Assembly: GCF_000014225.1 (NCBI RefSeq)
Contig: NC_008228.1
Location: 3,720,001 to 3,784,000, forward strand
From: Paraglaciecola sp. T6c
GTDB lineage: Bacteria > Pseudomonadota > Gammaproteobacteria > Enterobacterales > Alteromonadaceae
Length of the DNA stretch: 64,000 nt
Direction of reading: 5' to 3'
Positions 36,309 to 47,727 of the stretch are shown in pieces. The notes under the pieces are model-generated. The model was given only the letters and a program-made list of their open reading frames with translations. It was not told the origin of the DNA and did not search any database. The position numbers and the translations under genes are program-made. Numbering within the stretch: the first letter of the stretch is position 1; each line of letters starts with the position of its first letter.

Positions 36309-37436
36309 CTATTTGTGCGTAATAGGCACGGCATACATAGACAAGACTTTGCGTTTAATTTCTGCGGACTCTTCACTTAAACGAGAGGTTAAATGTAATT
36401 TGGCTTCATCGACTTCGGCCTGAGTAAACGAACCGTCATTCTCACTGTCACCTTGTCCCAACAATTCAACAGCCGCATCAGCGCTCGCAAAACGTTGGTA
36501 ATTTTGTTTTATCTGACTATCAATTTGCTCTGCTACGGCTTTAGCACTTTCAAATTCAGCATCTAAAATCTTACCAAATGCCACATGCACATTACCTTTA
36601 AAACCCACTATTCCATCGACTATGCTGCGAATATCTTCGCTATCGGCTTTGTCGTAACTTCCTTCTACTTCTGTGGTGAGTAATTCTTTGGCTTTACTTA
36701 GATCACAAGGATCGAATTCATAAGAGATGGAGACAGGTACAATCCGAATGCTTCGAACATAATCTGCTAAAGATTGCCCTTTAGGTTTATTCAAACTAAG
36801 CATAGAAACTATAGCGGGATTCGTTGCATCCACACCATCCTTTGCTCGTCCTTCCCTTTGGGCAATCCAAATATGTTGGGCATCACTTTTTAAGGTATGA
36901 AAAATATATTCGCTGAGCAACTTAGCATCAGCCAGCTTTTGTCGTCTGTCTTTAGCGCTGCGATGTACGATAAAGCACTTATTCAAGCGGATTAGATCTG
37001 CTACCCAATCTTGCTTAAGGAGATTATCCCCCACGGCAATTCGAACCGTGTCTTGACCGCTTAAATGTAGTGACCAATTGACAAAGGCAGGATCTAAAGC
37101 GATATCACGGTGGTTACTAACAAAAATACACGGTTGGCTTAAATCCAACGCTTCAAGACCAGATATGCTGAAACTGTCCGTCGTTTGCTCGATCATGCGC
37201 TCCATATAGGGTTCGACCAAGACTTGAAAGTCGCGAAGACTTTTAATGTTGTTACGCCGCTTAGACAAATACCACCGAGTCACCGCTCTTAATAGCGGAT
37301 AACAAAAGCGCGGCCAGGTAGAAAACCGAAAGGCAACTAAACTGTCCATGAGTTGTCGATTACGGATTAGCCGCTCCAGTACCTGGGGCAAATCGCAATC
37401 GTTAAATGGACGAATTGAGTCAAACTTTTCATTCAT
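36309..37436 (-). CDS. PlsC-type acyltransferase (lysophospholipid acyltransferase family)
   Basis: This is predicted to move an acyl chain to a lipid acceptor, probably in membrane lipid metabolism. The 375-residue protein has the acyltransferase HX4D block in SNHRDIALDPAF (about 107-118) and a downstream WIAQREGRAKDG (EGR substrate block, about 190-201). The N-terminal ~90 residues and C-terminal ~100 residues are outside the core. No clear membrane helix is visible. A terminator follows. The exact lipid acceptor is unknown. Confidence 0.8.
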   Translation of the reverse strand: MNEKFDSIRPFNDCDLPQVLERLIRNRQLMDSLVAFRFSTWPRFCYPLLRAVTRWYLSKRRNNIKSLRDFQVLVEPYMERMIEQTTDSFSISGLEALDLSQPCIFVSNHRDIALDPAFVNWSLHLSGQDTVRIAVGDNLLKQDWVADLIRLNKCFIVHRSAKDRRQKLADAKLLSEYIFHTLKSDAQHIWIAQREGRAKDGVDATNPAIVSMLSLNKPKGQSLADYVRSIRIVPVSISYEFDPCDLSKAKELLTTEVEGSYDKADSEDIRSIVDGIVGFKGNVHVAFGKILDAEFESAKAVAEQIDSQIKQNYQRFASADAAVELLGQGDSENDGSFTQAEVDEAKLHLTSRLSEESAEIKRKVLSMYAVPITHK

Positions 37437-37573
37437 GAAGGAAAACTACTTACGGATAATAAACGGGCCAGCATTTTGCCTGCGAACAAGCAAATCAGCA
37501 AACCTAATTTGGTTAATATCGGCAGCAACGCCGCTGCTCCTACCTGTTGTTATGCCCTAAAAATGACAGTGTA

Positions 37574-38107
37574 TTACGCCTGAAGTTCGCGACAAATAAT
37601 GTCCACTTCACCATTTTGGGTAGTGATGTATGTCGAGTCACCTGTAATCGTGAACGACATATCACTGGTACGTGAAACCAGTTTAGCCAGCGCTTGAATA
37701 TCCTCCCAAGGAAATTGATATACTTGCACAGGTAACGCCGAAAAGCTCGATTGACTCTGTTGCCACCAAGTATCAGATTTACTATTGAAACTATACACTT
37801 TGGTATTTTTGGCCATGCGACTGGCTTTTTTGATCCGCTCTTTGGCAGGCTCGCCCACGTCAATCCATAAATGTAATTGATCGTCTAGACCCCGCAACCA
37901 AATGTCCGGCTCTTCGACGGAGCTAAGTCCCTTGGTAAAGCTCAACAACTCATCGGCGTTTAGACAATACGCAAGTACTCTGGCCATCATGCGTTCCACC
38001 GTTTCTGATGGATGTTGAGCCACAGTCAAATTAAGTGCGGTGTAATAATCGCGATTAAGATCAGACAAAGAAATTTTGAATTTATAGATCGTTGGCTTTA
38101 ACGCCAT
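37574..38107 (-). CDS. yaeQ: YaeQ family protein
   Basis: The 177-residue protein matches YaeQ over its whole length: ALKPTIYKFKISLSDLNRDY at the start, HPSETVERMMARVLAYCLNA and EEPDIWLRGLDDQLHLWIDV in the core. The fold is nuclease-like (PD-(D/E)XK related) and the E. coli protein was linked to RfaH suppression; the reaction is unproven. It lies between guaA and the acyltransferase gene on the same strand. Confidence 0.92.
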   Translation of the reverse strand: MALKPTIYKFKISLSDLNRDYYTALNLTVAQHPSETVERMMARVLAYCLNADELLSFTKGLSSVEEPDIWLRGLDDQLHLWIDVGEPAKERIKKASRMAKNTKVYSFNSKSDTWWQQSQSSFSALPVQVYQFPWEDIQALAKLVSRTSDMSFTITGDSTYITTQNGEVDIICRELQA

Positions 38108-38144
38108 AATGGTTACTCAAAGGAAGATATTGAATACAAAATAA

Positions 38145-38170
38145 ATAAGGCCAGCGATACTGGCCTTATT
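38145..38170 (-). terminator. Hairpin between guaA and yaeQ
   Basis: An 11-bp stem (AATAAGGCCAG/CTGGCCTTATT) lies 12 bases beyond the guaA stop codon. The T run is interrupted, so strength is uncertain. Confidence 0.65.
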
Positions 38171-38181
38171 CACAACAAAAG

Positions 38182-39759
38182 CTATTCCCACTCAATAGTG
38201 GCGGGTGGCTTACCTGAAATGTCGTATACCACTCGCGAGATACCATCTATTTCGTTGATAATGCGGTTGGAAACTTTACCCAAAAATTCGTAAGGTAAAT
38301 GGGCCCAATGCGCGGTCATAAAATCAATCGTCTCTACTGCACGCAATGATACGACCCAATCGTATTTACGTGCATCGCCCATGACGCCTACTGACTTCAC
38401 AGGTAGGAAAACCGTAAAGGCTTGGCTTACCTTATTATACAAATCATGCTTATGTAGCTCATCGATAAAGATGGCATCAGCGCGGCGCAACAAGTCACAG
38501 TATTCTTTTTTCACTTCACCTAACACCCGAACACCTAACCCCGGCCCCGGGAATGGGTGGCGATACAACATGTCATAAGGCAAACCCAGCTCTAAGCCGA
38601 TTTTGCGTACTTCGTCTTTAAACAATTCACGCAATGGCTCAACCAAGCCCATCGCCATATCGTCTGGTAAACCACCAACGTTATGGTGTGATTTAATCAC
38701 GTGAGCTTTACCGGTAGCAGAGCCAGCTGACTCGATTACATCAGGATAAATCGTACCTTGTGCCAACCACTTAGCATTTTTCAGCTTTTTCGATTCTTCA
38801 TCGAACACTTCAACAAACACACGGCCTATTATCTTACGTTTTGCTTCAGGCTCATCCGTACCGGCCAATGCAGATAAGAAGCGCTCTTCTGCATCAATTT
38901 TGATAATATTAAGTCCAAAATGATCGCCGAACATGTCCATGACTTGTTGGCCTTCGTTTAAACGTAACAAGCCGTTATCCACAAATACACAGGTGAGGTT
39001 TTTGCCAATCGCGCGGTGTAGCAACATCGCCACAACTGATGAGTCAACACCACCCGACAACCCTAAGATAACTTCGTCATCACCGATTTGCTTCTTCATG
39101 CGCGCAACCGCATCCTCGATGATTGCGTCAGGCGTCCAGAGTTTTTCGCACTGACAAATATCTAACACGAAATGCGACAACATGCGCTGCCCCTGACGAG
39201 TGTGCGTCACTTCTGGGTGAAACTGCACACCGTAGAATTGCTTTTCGGGGTGTACGATCGCGGCAAATGGGCAACTATCGGTTTTCGCTGCTGTGATAAA
39301 CCCGTCCGGTACCGCCGCCACTTTATCACCGTGACTCATCCATACATCAAGCAATGCGTTACCATTAGGGCTAACATGATCTTCGATGTTATTGAGTAAT
39401 GCCATTTGCTCAACCACTTCCACTTGAGCATAACCAAACTCTCGCATATCTGAGCCTAACACGGCACCGCCTAACTGTTCGGCCATGGTTTGCATGCCGT
39501 AGCAAATACCAAATACGGGGACCCCCGCATCAAAGACATATTGCGGCGCACGCGGCGAGTCTTTTGCATGAACAGATTCGGGTCCACCTGATAAAATAAT
39601 ACCGTTTGGATTAAATTCACGAATTTGCTCTTCGGTTACATCCCATGCCCATAATTCACAGTACACGCCTATTTCGCGCACTCTACGAGCGATAAGTTGA
39701 GTGTACTGAGAGCCGAAGTCGAGAATGAGTATGCGTTGGTCGTGAATGTTTGTTGTCAT
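38182..39759 (-). CDS. guaA: GMP synthase (glutamine-hydrolysing) GuaA
   Basis: GuaA converts XMP to GMP using ATP and glutamine. The 525-residue protein has a class I amidotransferase domain (about 8-205; nucleophile Cys in [12 protein letters not shown], His in [11 protein letters not shown]), an ATP pyrophosphatase P-loop ([16 protein letters not shown], about 233-248) and a dimerisation end (PPATIEWE). It follows guaB by 77 bases, with a hairpin at 39792 in between, so separate or attenuated transcription is possible. Confidence 0.98.
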   Translation of the reverse strand: MTTNIHDQRILILDFGSQYTQLIARRVREIGVYCELWAWDVTEEQIREFNPNGIILSGGPESVHAKDSPRAPQYVFDAGVPVFGICYGMQTMAEQLGGAVLGSDMREFGYAQVEVVEQMALLNNIEDHVSPNGNALLDVWMSHGDKVAAVPDGFITAAKTDSCPFAAIVHPEKQFYGVQFHPEVTHTRQGQRMLSHFVLDICQCEKLWTPDAIIEDAVARMKKQIGDDEVILGLSGGVDSSVVAMLLHRAIGKNLTCVFVDNGLLRLNEGQQVMDMFGDHFGLNIIKIDAEERFLSALAGTDEPEAKRKIIGRVFVEVFDEESKKLKNAKWLAQGTIYPDVIESAGSATGKAHVIKSHHNVGGLPDDMAMGLVEPLRELFKDEVRKIGLELGLPYDMLYRHPFPGPGLGVRVLGEVKKEYCDLLRRADAIFIDELHKHDLYNKVSQAFTVFLPVKSVGVMGDARKYDWVVSLRAVETIDFMTAHWAHLPYEFLGKVSNRIINEIDGISRVVYDISGKPPATIEWE

Positions 39760-39791
39760 CTTGGTACTCGTGTTATTAGCGCAGTGGCGAT

Positions 39792-39818
39792 AAAAAAAGG
39801 CTGGTTAAAAACCAGCCC
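39792..39818 (-). terminator. Rho-independent terminator of guaB
   Basis: GGCTGGTT/AACCAGCC stem with a seven-base T run on the minus strand, just after the guaB stop and before guaA. Read-through may still feed guaA, since no clear guaA promoter was found. Confidence 0.75.
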
Positions 39819-39836
39819 AGTAGTCAGTTTAAATCA

Positions 39837-41306
39837 TTAACCTAAGCGGTAGTTTGGCGCTTCTTTGGTAATGCTTACATCGTGTACATGAGACTCACCC
39901 ATGCCGGCAGCCGTCACTTTAACGAACATAGCTTTGGTACGCATGTCGTCAATGGTGGCTGACCCTGTTAACCCCATTGCTGAGCGCAATCCGCCCATTT
40001 GTTGGTGAATTATAGTTGAGATAGGGCCTTTATATGCGACGCGACCTTCAATCCCTTCTGGTACCAATTTTTCAGCGCTGTTGCTGTCTTGGAAGTAACG
40101 ATCTGACGAACCATTATTTTGATCCATCGCTCCAAGTGAGCCCATGCCGCGGTACGACTTGTAATAACGGCCTTGATATAATTCTACTTCCCCAGGCGCT
40201 TCTTCAGTCCCAGCTAGCATACTCCCTACCATTACCGAGCTGGCACCTGCGGCAATTGCCTTAGCAATGTCACCAGAGAAACGAATACCACCATCAGCGA
40301 TAACCGGAACATCAGTGTCTTTGAGCGCTTCAACGGCGTCAGAAACCGCAGTAATTTGCGGTACACCGCAACCAGTAACAATACGCGTAGTACAAATAGA
40401 GCCTGGGCCGATACCGACTTTCACCGCATCAACACCTGCATCTGCTAGGGCTTTCGCACCTGCACCTGTGGCTACATTACCTGCGATTAATTGTACATCA
40501 GGGAAGTCAGAACGGACTTTTTTCACGCGATCAATAACGCCTTGAGAATGACCATGTGAAGTATCAATCAGCAATACGTCAACGCCAGCTTCAACCAATA
40601 ACTTAATACGCTCATCAGTACCTGCACCAACGCTCACGGCAGCACCAACGCGTAAACGGCCTAATTCATCTTTACAGGCGTTAGGCTTGCTTTCCGCTTT
40701 TTGGAAATCTTTAACCGTAATCAACCCGGTTAAACGAAATGCGTCATCAACCACTAAGATTTTCTCGATACGGTGTTCATGCATTAGCTCAAGCACTTGG
40801 TCTGAATCAGCCCCCTCTTTTACCGTCACCAAATCGTCTTTGCGAGTCATCACTGATGAAATGGGTTGATCTAAACGATTTTCAAAACGTAGATCGCGGC
40901 CGGTAACGATACCTACCAAGGCATTGTCTTTATCCACAACAGGGAAACCAGAGAAGCCATGGTGCTTACTTAACGCGTTAATTTCACCTATGGTGGCATT
41001 TGGCGAGACGGTAACAGGGTCTGATACCACACCACTTTCGTATTTTTTCACCATACGAACATGATCGGCTTGGGTTTCAGCTGGCATATTTTTATGAATA
41101 AAGCCGATGCCGCCTTCTTGCGCTAAGGCAATAGCAAGCCGTGCTTCGGATACAGTATCCATAGCAGCTGAAATAAGTGGGATATTTAGCGTCACACCGC
41201 GGGTTAATTTGGTTTTCAAATCAGCGGTATGGGGGAGAACGGTTGAGTGCCCGGGCACTAACAACACATCATCAAACGTAAGAGCTTCTTTAGCGATCCG
41301 TAACAT
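39837..41306 (-). CDS. guaB: IMP dehydrogenase GuaB
   Basis: GuaB oxidises IMP to XMP with NAD+, the first committed step to GMP. The ATG at 41306 ([19 protein letters not shown]) gives 489 residues, the usual length; the open frame upstream is spurious. Two CBS domains span about 93-205. The catalytic loop is [15 protein letters not shown] with the active Cys near 305, and the flap has [10 protein letters not shown]. It is divergent from xseA, with a good sigma-70 promoter in the 103-base gap. Confidence 0.98.
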   Translation of the reverse strand: MLRIAKEALTFDDVLLVPGHSTVLPHTADLKTKLTRGVTLNIPLISAAMDTVSEARLAIALAQEGGIGFIHKNMPAETQADHVRMVKKYESGVVSDPVTVSPNATIGEINALSKHHGFSGFPVVDKDNALVGIVTGRDLRFENRLDQPISSVMTRKDDLVTVKEGADSDQVLELMHEHRIEKILVVDDAFRLTGLITVKDFQKAESKPNACKDELGRLRVGAAVSVGAGTDERIKLLVEAGVDVLLIDTSHGHSQGVIDRVKKVRSDFPDVQLIAGNVATGAGAKALADAGVDAVKVGIGPGSICTTRIVTGCGVPQITAVSDAVEALKDTDVPVIADGGIRFSGDIAKAIAAGASSVMVGSMLAGTEEAPGEVELYQGRYYKSYRGMGSLGAMDQNNGSSDRYFQDSNSAEKLVPEGIEGRVAYKGPISTIIHQQMGGLRSAMGLTGSATIDDMRTKAMFVKVTAAGMGESHVHDVSITKEAPNYRLG

Positions 41307-41344
41307 GCAACAACACCTGTTAAATGGGTTTTTATTGCGGCGCA

Positions 41345-41373
41345 ATTGTAGCGGCTTTACCTTATCAGGTAAA
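41345..41373 (-). promoter_or_regulatory. Sigma-70 promoter of guaB
   Basis: On the minus strand, TTTACC (41373-41368), a 17-base spacer and TACAAT (41350-41345) are followed by GC-rich TGCGCCGC near the start point, the kind of discriminator seen in stringently controlled genes. It lies 39 bases before the guaB ATG. Confidence 0.65.
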
Positions 41374-41409
41374 CTCCAATCCTGTTATTTATTTAAGATT
41401 TTATGCCTT

Positions 41410-42744
41410 ATGTTTAGTGCGTCACCCGCAAACCGAAATATCTTCACCGTGAGTAAGCTAAATCATCTCGCTCGCTCGGTTTTAGAATCTGAAATCGGCC
41501 AAGTTTGGCTCAGTGCTGAAATATCAAATTTCGTTGCTGCCAGCTCAGGACATTGGTATTTCACCCTCAAAGACAACCGCGCTCAAATCAAAAGTGCGAT
41601 GTTCAAAGGTGCTAATCGCAAAGTCATGACTCGCCCGAAAGAAGGCGACAAAGTATTGGTACAGGCCAATTTGAGCATTTATGAGCCAAGAGGAGATTAT
41701 CAGCTGATAGTTGAGCATCTTGAACCTGAAGGTGAAGGTCAACTTAAGCGACAGTTCGAAGCGCTAAAACTCGCTCTTTCTGCACAAGGCTTATTTGCTA
41801 ATGAGAACAAGCAACCATTACCTGACAGCATTAGCCGAATTGGTGTAGTCACATCTGCGACAGGTGCGGCGCTACACGATATTCTCACGGTATTAAAACG
41901 TCGCAACCCTGCTGTCGAAGTTATTATTTATCCTACCCAAGTACAAGGTGCTAACGCCAGTAGGCAAATTTGCCGATCGATTGAAATCGCTAATCAGCGT
42001 AATGAAGTAGACATACTTATTGTCGGGCGCGGCGGCGGCTCGTTAGAAGATCTATGGTGTTTTAATGAAGAGAATGTAGCTTGGGCTATCCATTACAGTG
42101 TACTGCCCATTGTGAGCGCTGTGGGCCACGAAGTGGATATTACTATTGCTGACTTTGTGGCTGATTTACGCGCCCCTACCCCATCGGCAGCAGCGGAATT
42201 AGTCAGTCAGTCACAAATTGAGATGCTAAGCGCATTGACGGCTAAACGTGACAGGTTATACAAGAACACCCGTACATTGCTCAAGGAGCTGCACTATCAG
42301 CAGCAGTCGTTGACACAAGAACTCAATACTTATCACCCTAAAAATCAACTTCGCCAACACATGCAGCGGGTGGATAACCAACTAACCGCTATCACCCATA
42401 ATATGACAACTCGATTAATGCGCGCCAAGCAAACCTGCGATAGCCGTATCAGCAAATTGTCACAGTTATCGCCCAAGGCATTATTGAAAGAACAACAGAA
42501 CACCCACAACTTGTTGTCACAGCGTTTAACTCAAGCGTGGCGCCGCGGCGTAGAGCAACGTCATTTAAAGCTCGCTAATGCCAGCCACCTTCTTGATACC
42601 GTCAGCCCACTATCAACATTGGCTAGAGGGTATAGCATCACGTTTAAAAATGACAAAGTAGTGAAAAGCCAAAAAGATTTAGCAAAGGGCGATGTGATCA
42701 CCAATCGCTTTGCTGACGGTGAAACCAAAAGTACTGTGAATTAG
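41410..42744 (+). CDS. xseA: Exodeoxyribonuclease VII large subunit XseA
   Basis: XseA is the catalytic subunit of exonuclease VII, which degrades single-stranded DNA. The ATG at 41410 (MFSASPANRNIFTVSKLN) gives 444 residues; the frame is open further upstream but overlaps guaB. It has an N-terminal OB fold (about 25-120, LSAEISNFVAASSGHWYFTL), a catalytic core with IVGRGGGSLEDLWCFNEE and RAPTPSAAAELVSQ, and a long helical C-terminal half. The small subunit XseB is not in the window. Confidence 0.97.
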   Translation: MFSASPANRNIFTVSKLNHLARSVLESEIGQVWLSAEISNFVAASSGHWYFTLKDNRAQIKSAMFKGANRKVMTRPKEGDKVLVQANLSIYEPRGDYQLIVEHLEPEGEGQLKRQFEALKLALSAQGLFANENKQPLPDSISRIGVVTSATGAALHDILTVLKRRNPAVEVIIYPTQVQGANASRQICRSIEIANQRNEVDILIVGRGGGSLEDLWCFNEENVAWAIHYSVLPIVSAVGHEVDITIADFVADLRAPTPSAAAELVSQSQIEMLSALTAKRDRLYKNTRTLLKELHYQQQSLTQELNTYHPKNQLRQHMQRVDNQLTAITHNMTTRLMRAKQTCDSRISKLSQLSPKALLKEQQNTHNLLSQRLTQAWRRGVEQRHLKLANASHLLDTVSPLSTLARGYSITFKNDKVVKSQKDLAKGDVITNRFADGETKSTVN

Positions 42745-42773
42745 CGCGTGTTGACAGTGAGCCCCTAGAAACG

Positions 42774-42819
42774 AAAAAGCCCCCTTAATCTTTGTTAATC
42801 GATTAAGGGGGCTTTTTTT
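42774..42819. terminator. Bidirectional terminator between xseA and der
   Basis: AAAAAGCCCCCTTAATC at 42774-42790 pairs with GATTAAGGGGGCTTTTT at 42801-42817, giving A/T runs on both sides. It lies between convergent xseA and der and can stop both. Confidence 0.92.
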
Positions 42820-42866
42820 GCAAAGCAACTTAGTTACCTTGTTACTTTATTCGCTATGGGTTGCCA

Positions 42867-44315
42867 TCACTTATTGTTTTTATGCATCCGCATCAGCATT
42901 TTACGTTTACGGCGCTGGGAATCCGTCATGGTATTGGTGTTACTTTCGAATGGGTTAGCGCCTTCGCGGAATTCCACTTTAATTGGCGTACCCATGACTT
43001 TTAATGATTTACGGAAGTAGTTCATCATATAACGCTTGTATGAATCAGGTAAGTCTTTCACCTGATTTCCGTGAATAACAATAATCGGTGGGTTATATCC
43101 CCCTGCATGGGCATACTTCATTTTCACGCGACGACCGCGCACAACAGGCGGCTGGTGATCAGCCTGAGCCATGTCCATGATACGTGTCAGCATTGAGGTA
43201 TTAATACGCTTCGTGGCGCTATTATACGCTTCTTGAACCGATTCAAATAAATGCCCAACATTGGTACCGTGCAGAGCTGAAATATAATGCAAACGGGCAA
43301 AGTCGATAAAGCCTAAACGTCTATCGAGTTCACGTTTAATTTCATCTTTCACGTCTTTTGCTAGGCCATCCCACTTGTTCACTGCAACCACCAGTGACCG
43401 CCCAGAATTAAGCACAAAGCCTAACAAACTCAAATCTTGATCTGTCACTCCCTCTTGGGCATCTATCACTAAAAGCACAACGTTTGCTTCTTCAATCGCT
43501 TGTAATGTTTTAACAATTGAGAACTTCTCAACGGCCTCTGAGATACTGCGGCGACGGCGCACACCTGCCGTGTCGATCAGTACATATTCGCGATCGTCGC
43601 GCTCCATAGGGATGAAAATACTGTCACGGGTTGTGCCTGGTTGGTCATACACCACAACGCGCTCTTCACCTAAGATACGATTGGTCAGTGTGGACTTACC
43701 TACGTTTGGTTTCCCCACAATGGCCAACTTAATTGGGGATGCCAGTAACTTTTCCAGTTGCTTTTCAGCGTCGATTTCTTCATCGGCTTCTTCATCTTCT
43801 GGCACTTGCATATCAGGGAATTGTTCTGATAACGGCATTAAAGTATGGGTTAATAACTGCGTGACACCGCGACCGTGGGCTGCAGCTATCTGATTAACAT
43901 CTCCTAAGCCTAACGCAAAGAAGTCAGCACTTTCACTGTCACCATCGATTCCATCAACTTTATTGGCCACGACGTAAACAGATTTATTCTGTTTACGTAG
44001 ATGCTCAGCAATGCCTTGATCTGCCGCCGTTAAGCCAGCACGGGCATCGACTAAAAATAAGACAACGTCAGCTTCATCAATGGCCATTAATGATTGGTTG
44101 GCCATTGCCATATCAATGCCTTGCTCATCACCGCTGATACCACCGGTATCTACTACGATGAACTGTAAGCCTTCATAGTTCGCCTGACCGTACTTACGAT
44201 CTCGGGTTAATCCAGGAAAATCCGCAACTAACGCATCGCGAGTACGCGTTAAGCGGTTAAACAACGTGGATTTACCCACATTAGGGCGGCCAACTAAGGC
44301 GACAACGGGTAACAT
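42867..44315 (-). CDS. der: Ribosome-biogenesis GTPase Der (EngA)
   Basis: Der is an essential tandem GTPase for 50S subunit assembly. The 482-residue protein has two G domains: [18 protein letters not shown] (about 1-165) and [22 protein letters not shown] (about 196-370), then a KH-like domain ([20 protein letters not shown]) and a basic tail. An acidic linker ([14 protein letters not shown]) joins the G domains. It is the last gene of the hisS-yfgM-bamB-der run. Confidence 0.98.
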   Translation of the reverse strand: MLPVVALVGRPNVGKSTLFNRLTRTRDALVADFPGLTRDRKYGQANYEGLQFIVVDTGGISGDEQGIDMAMANQSLMAIDEADVVLFLVDARAGLTAADQGIAEHLRKQNKSVYVVANKVDGIDGDSESADFFALGLGDVNQIAAAHGRGVTQLLTHTLMPLSEQFPDMQVPEDEEADEEIDAEKQLEKLLASPIKLAIVGKPNVGKSTLTNRILGEERVVVYDQPGTTRDSIFIPMERDDREYVLIDTAGVRRRRSISEAVEKFSIVKTLQAIEEANVVLLVIDAQEGVTDQDLSLLGFVLNSGRSLVVAVNKWDGLAKDVKDEIKRELDRRLGFIDFARLHYISALHGTNVGHLFESVQEAYNSATKRINTSMLTRIMDMAQADHQPPVVRGRRVKMKYAHAGGYNPPIIVIHGNQVKDLPDSYKRYMMNYFRKSLKVMGTPIKVEFREGANPFESNTNTMTDSQRRKRKMLMRMHKNNK

Positions 44316-44402
44316 ATTTCACAATCCTTAAAACGCAAACGGCTCAGGAACATCCCAAGCCGATTAATATTATCAACGTGACACAAGCCACTTTGGGTCA
44401 AA

Positions 44403-45632
44403 TTAGGGCACTTGAATAGCCACTAACTTGCCATCACGAGTTTGAGTATACAGCATATTGCCATCAACCACTGGGGCGCTATAAATACTCTCATCTTCGT
44501 CATCTCCCCCTACATCAACCCGAGAGACAATTTTGCCGTCAGTTTGATTAAAGAAATGTAAGAAGCCCCACTTGTCGCCCGAAACCAAATATTCACCAAT
44601 GGGTTCAGCAGCGGTAAGCAAGCGCTTTTTAAGAGCGCTTTGACTCCACTTCTCAATACCATTTCTAGCATCGAGTGCATACACGTTGCTGTCTGAATCA
44701 ACTACAAACAAGGTATTGCCGGCTTGGGTTAAACGGCGGTAAGATTTGTATTCACGCTTCCATATCGTACGGCCACTTCTAAGCTCTACTGACGCTAAGC
44801 TACCATCGAAAGAAATAACATAAATAACGCCGCCAGCCACTAATGGTTTGCTGTCGATATCTACAATGCGGTCAAGCTCAGTCGCACCTGTTGCAGAGCC
44901 TATGGGTTGCTCCCATGCGGTTTGCCCTGTACCTAAAATGTTCACCGCTAATTTACCAGACGCTGTCCCTACAATGGCGCCACCATTTGCCGCCACTGGC
45001 GCTGCAATACCACGTAAAGATAGAGGAGGAACGTCAGACTCATAAGACCATATCTGTTCGCCTGACTCGGCGTCTAAACCAAACATGGTGCCGGAGCCAG
45101 TATTAATAACAACAACACCTTCATCAATCGCGGGAGCCGCTAATACTTCGCCTTTGACCGTAACAGACCATTTTTCTTCGCCTGTATGCACATCAAGGGC
45201 TTTCACATCGCCGTTCTCTGTACCAAAAAACAGGGTTTCATAGGCAACCGCTAAGCCACCTGCGATTTTTGCAGAAGCGCCACTTGACCACAAATTGGTA
45301 ATACTAGACGTAAAACCTTCATGATTGTAGACGGCGTAGTTTTTCGTCCAGATCTCGTTACCGGTTTCCTTGTTATACGCAGCCACTTTGCCTTGGCGAT
45401 TTGCAGCGAATACCATGTCATAGGCAACAGCAGGCTTTAGACGAGAAAAGTAATGGTCTATGCCATCACCCAACTCGGTATCCCATAATGTTGTAGGGGT
45501 GAACTCAGAATCAATCGGCTTAAGGATACGGATTTCTAACTCTTCATCATCGGTAAACCATCCTGAAATTGTGCTACAAGCTGATAAACCAAAGGTACTA
45601 ATCAAAATTAAGGGCAGTAATGCTTTTTTCAC
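44403..45632 (-). CDS. bamB: Outer-membrane assembly lipoprotein BamB
   Basis: BamB is a beta-propeller lipoprotein of the BAM complex, which inserts barrel proteins. The GTG at 45632 with AAGGA upstream gives 409 residues and a lipobox (FGLSAC, Cys near 19); the upstream ATGs overlap the preceding gene. PQQ-type blades recur (YNKETGNEIWTKNYAVYN, LDVHTGEEKWSVTV, LDAESGEQIWSYES, LDARNGIEKWSQ). The order yfgM-bamB-der is conserved. Confidence 0.95.
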   Translation of the reverse strand: MKKALLPLILISTFGLSACSTISGWFTDDEELEIRILKPIDSEFTPTTLWDTELGDGIDHYFSRLKPAVAYDMVFAANRQGKVAAYNKETGNEIWTKNYAVYNHEGFTSSITNLWSSGASAKIAGGLAVAYETLFFGTENGDVKALDVHTGEEKWSVTVKGEVLAAPAIDEGVVVINTGSGTMFGLDAESGEQIWSYESDVPPLSLRGIAAPVAANGGAIVGTASGKLAVNILGTGQTAWEQPIGSATGATELDRIVDIDSKPLVAGGVIYVISFDGSLASVELRSGRTIWKREYKSYRRLTQAGNTLFVVDSDSNVYALDARNGIEKWSQSALKKRLLTAAEPIGEYLVSGDKWGFLHFFNQTDGKIVSRVDVGGDDEDESIYSAPVVDGNMLYTQTRDGKLVAIQVP

Positions 45633-45642
45633 GTTTAAATCC

Positions 45643-46266
45643 TTACCCATTCGCCGCAAGAGCCAAATTATCAAGCTTCATTTTAACCACGCTGTTCGCA
45701 CTATTAGCCGCCACTGCTGCACTGTACGCACTGCGTGCTTTATCAAACATTCCTTGCTTAACGTAAATGTCGCCTTTAATTTCCTGTTGCTGAGCGTTAA
45801 ACGCCGTTGTGGTTACTTTATCCACACTAGCAAGCGCTTTTTCAGGTTGCTCTAAAGCCAATTGCACACGCGCTAAACGTAAATTTGCTAACGCGTTCAC
45901 CGCGTCGCTTTCACTATTAGCGGCGGCAAATGAAAGTTGTTTTTCTGCTTCGTTCAGATCTTTGCGATCAATTGCTTGTTGCGCAAGTTGAAACGCCATT
46001 AGCACTGCGTAACCTGTGTCGCTGTTTTCATCAATATAGGCTTTAGCTTGGCCAAAATTGGTATCCTGTGCCTGTAAAGCAGCGGTTTGCGTTTCAAATG
46101 CCGCTGATGCTTGTTCTTTTGCAGCGATTTGTTCATCGTTGTAATAACGCCATCCCCACAGGCCGCCTAAACCAAGAACTGCACCAACGATAATGGCGGT
46201 ACCGTTCTCTTTCCAAAACCGTTTAATCGCTTCAACTTGTTGTTCTTCTGTTTCGTAATGTTCCAT
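45643..46266 (-). CDS. yfgM: YfgM, ancillary SecYEG translocon subunit
   Basis: YfgM is a single-pass membrane protein with periplasmic TPR-like repeats that links SecYEG to periplasmic chaperones such as PpiD. The 207-residue protein starts MEHYETEEQQVEAIKRFW, has a membrane helix (GTAIIVGAVLGLGGLWGWRY, about 18-37), then helical repeats (LANLRLARVQLALEQPEKAL). It lies between hisS and bamB, the usual order. PpiD, its known partner, is encoded at 53178. Confidence 0.93.
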   Translation of the reverse strand: MEHYETEEQQVEAIKRFWKENGTAIIVGAVLGLGGLWGWRYYNDEQIAAKEQASAAFETQTAALQAQDTNFGQAKAYIDENSDTGYAVLMAFQLAQQAIDRKDLNEAEKQLSFAAANSESDAVNALANLRLARVQLALEQPEKALASVDKVTTTAFNAQQQEIKGDIYVKQGMFDKARSAYSAAVAANSANSVVKMKLDNLALAANG

Positions 46267-46333
46267 CGCAACTTCCTCTTACTGCACCACCGCTTCAACT
46301 ATGAGCAGCGACTAATTATCTATTTTAATCGTA

Positions 46334-47614
46334 TTAAAGCGAAAACAACTCAACCAATGTCGACTCAAGTTCTGAGCGAGCAATGCGACTTTGAGGTTTG
46401 TCTTCTCGTAAAAACTTAATGCTGACTTGTTCTTCTTGTTGCTCGGTTTCACCTAACACCAAGGCGACTCGGGCGGCACTTTTATCTGCACGTTTCATTT
46501 GCTTCTTAAAGTTTCCACCACCAAAATGGGTCTGTACTCTAAGGGTTGGCATAACATCACGCAAACTTTCTGCAATTTGAAGCGCATATAACTCGACCTC
46601 ATCTCCCATAGCCGTCACGTATACATCCACTGGGGACGCGACAAACTCTTCTGCGCCGCTTGCTTGCAGCATTAACACTAAACGCTCCATGCCGATAGCA
46701 AACCCAACGCCTTGAGTGGACTTACCGCCGAGCTGTTCAACAAGACCATCGTAGCGGCCACCTGCACACACAGTACCTTGGGCCCCTAAACTATCAGTCA
46801 CCCATTCAAAAACCGTACGGTTGTAGTAGTCAAGCCCTCGCACCAAACGCGGATTAACTCGGTATTGGATACCTAAGGCGTCTAAACGTTCACATAAAGC
46901 GTGAAAATGTTCTTTAGATTCAGCATCTAAGTAGTCGATCAGGCTTGGCGCATCTGTAATAGCCGCTTGTACTTGTGGGTTTTTACTGTCTAACACTCGC
47001 AAGGGGTTACTTTCTAAGCGGCGTAGGCTGTCTTCATCTAAGTGTTCTTTTCTCGCGAGCAAGAACTCAACTAGGGCTTTGCGGTAGGTTTCACGCGCTT
47101 CATTTGAACCGAGCGAGTTAAGCTCCAGGGTTACCTGCTCAGAGATTCCAAATTTTTTCCATAATCGAGCGCTAAGCGCAATCACTTCAGCGTCAATATC
47201 TGGACCGGCTAGGCCGAATACTTCTACACCGAACTGATGAAACTGTCGATAACGACCCTTTTGTGGGCGCTCGTGACGAAACATAGGCCCTAAATACCAC
47301 AATCGCTGCTGTTGGTTGTACAACAAACCATGTTCGTTTCCAGCGCGGACAACACTGGCCGTGCCTTCTGGACGCAACGTTAAGCTGTCGTCGTTGCGGT
47401 CTGCAAAGGTATACATTTCTTTTTCGACAATATCCGTCACTTCGCCAATTGAGCGCTTAAATAAATCGGTGCTTTCGACGATGGGCGTGCGTACTTCTTG
47501 GTAACCATAACTGGCAACGACTTCACGGATCGCTTTTTCAGCCCATTGCCATAAGCCTGACTGTTCAGGAAGGCAATCATTCATGCCTCGTATTGCCTGT
47601 ATTTGTTTAGACAC
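46334..47614 (-). CDS. hisS: Histidyl-tRNA synthetase HisS
   Basis: HisS charges tRNA-His. The 426-residue protein has class II motifs: motif 2 in [20 protein letters not shown] (about 105-124), the histidine loop [14 protein letters not shown] (about 257-270), motif 3 in [15 protein letters not shown], and the anticodon domain from about 325. It starts [15 protein letters not shown], as the family does. A hairpin separates it from ispG. tRNA-His is encoded at 62139. Confidence 0.98.
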   Translation of the reverse strand: MSKQIQAIRGMNDCLPEQSGLWQWAEKAIREVVASYGYQEVRTPIVESTDLFKRSIGEVTDIVEKEMYTFADRNDDSLTLRPEGTASVVRAGNEHGLLYNQQQRLWYLGPMFRHERPQKGRYRQFHQFGVEVFGLAGPDIDAEVIALSARLWKKFGISEQVTLELNSLGSNEARETYRKALVEFLLARKEHLDEDSLRRLESNPLRVLDSKNPQVQAAITDAPSLIDYLDAESKEHFHALCERLDALGIQYRVNPRLVRGLDYYNRTVFEWVTDSLGAQGTVCAGGRYDGLVEQLGGKSTQGVGFAIGMERLVLMLQASGAEEFVASPVDVYVTAMGDEVELYALQIAESLRDVMPTLRVQTHFGGGNFKKQMKRADKSAARVALVLGETEQQEEQVSIKFLREDKPQSRIARSELESTLVELFSL

Positions 47615-47644
47615 TAAGGAGATTCTCTTTGACTAGATAGTATT

Positions 47645-47667
47645 AAAAAGCCCCGTATTATAGGGGC
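47645..47667 (-). terminator. Hairpin between ispG and hisS
   Basis: GCCCC/GGGGC stem followed by TTTTTAAT on the minus strand, 60 bases beyond the ispG stop codon. The stem is short, so some read-through into hisS is likely. Confidence 0.6.
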
Positions 47668-47727
47668 GTTGTAGGTAAACGTAAATGAAGACTCCGCTTT
47701 ATCACGCTTTTTTGCCTAAGTCGGCAA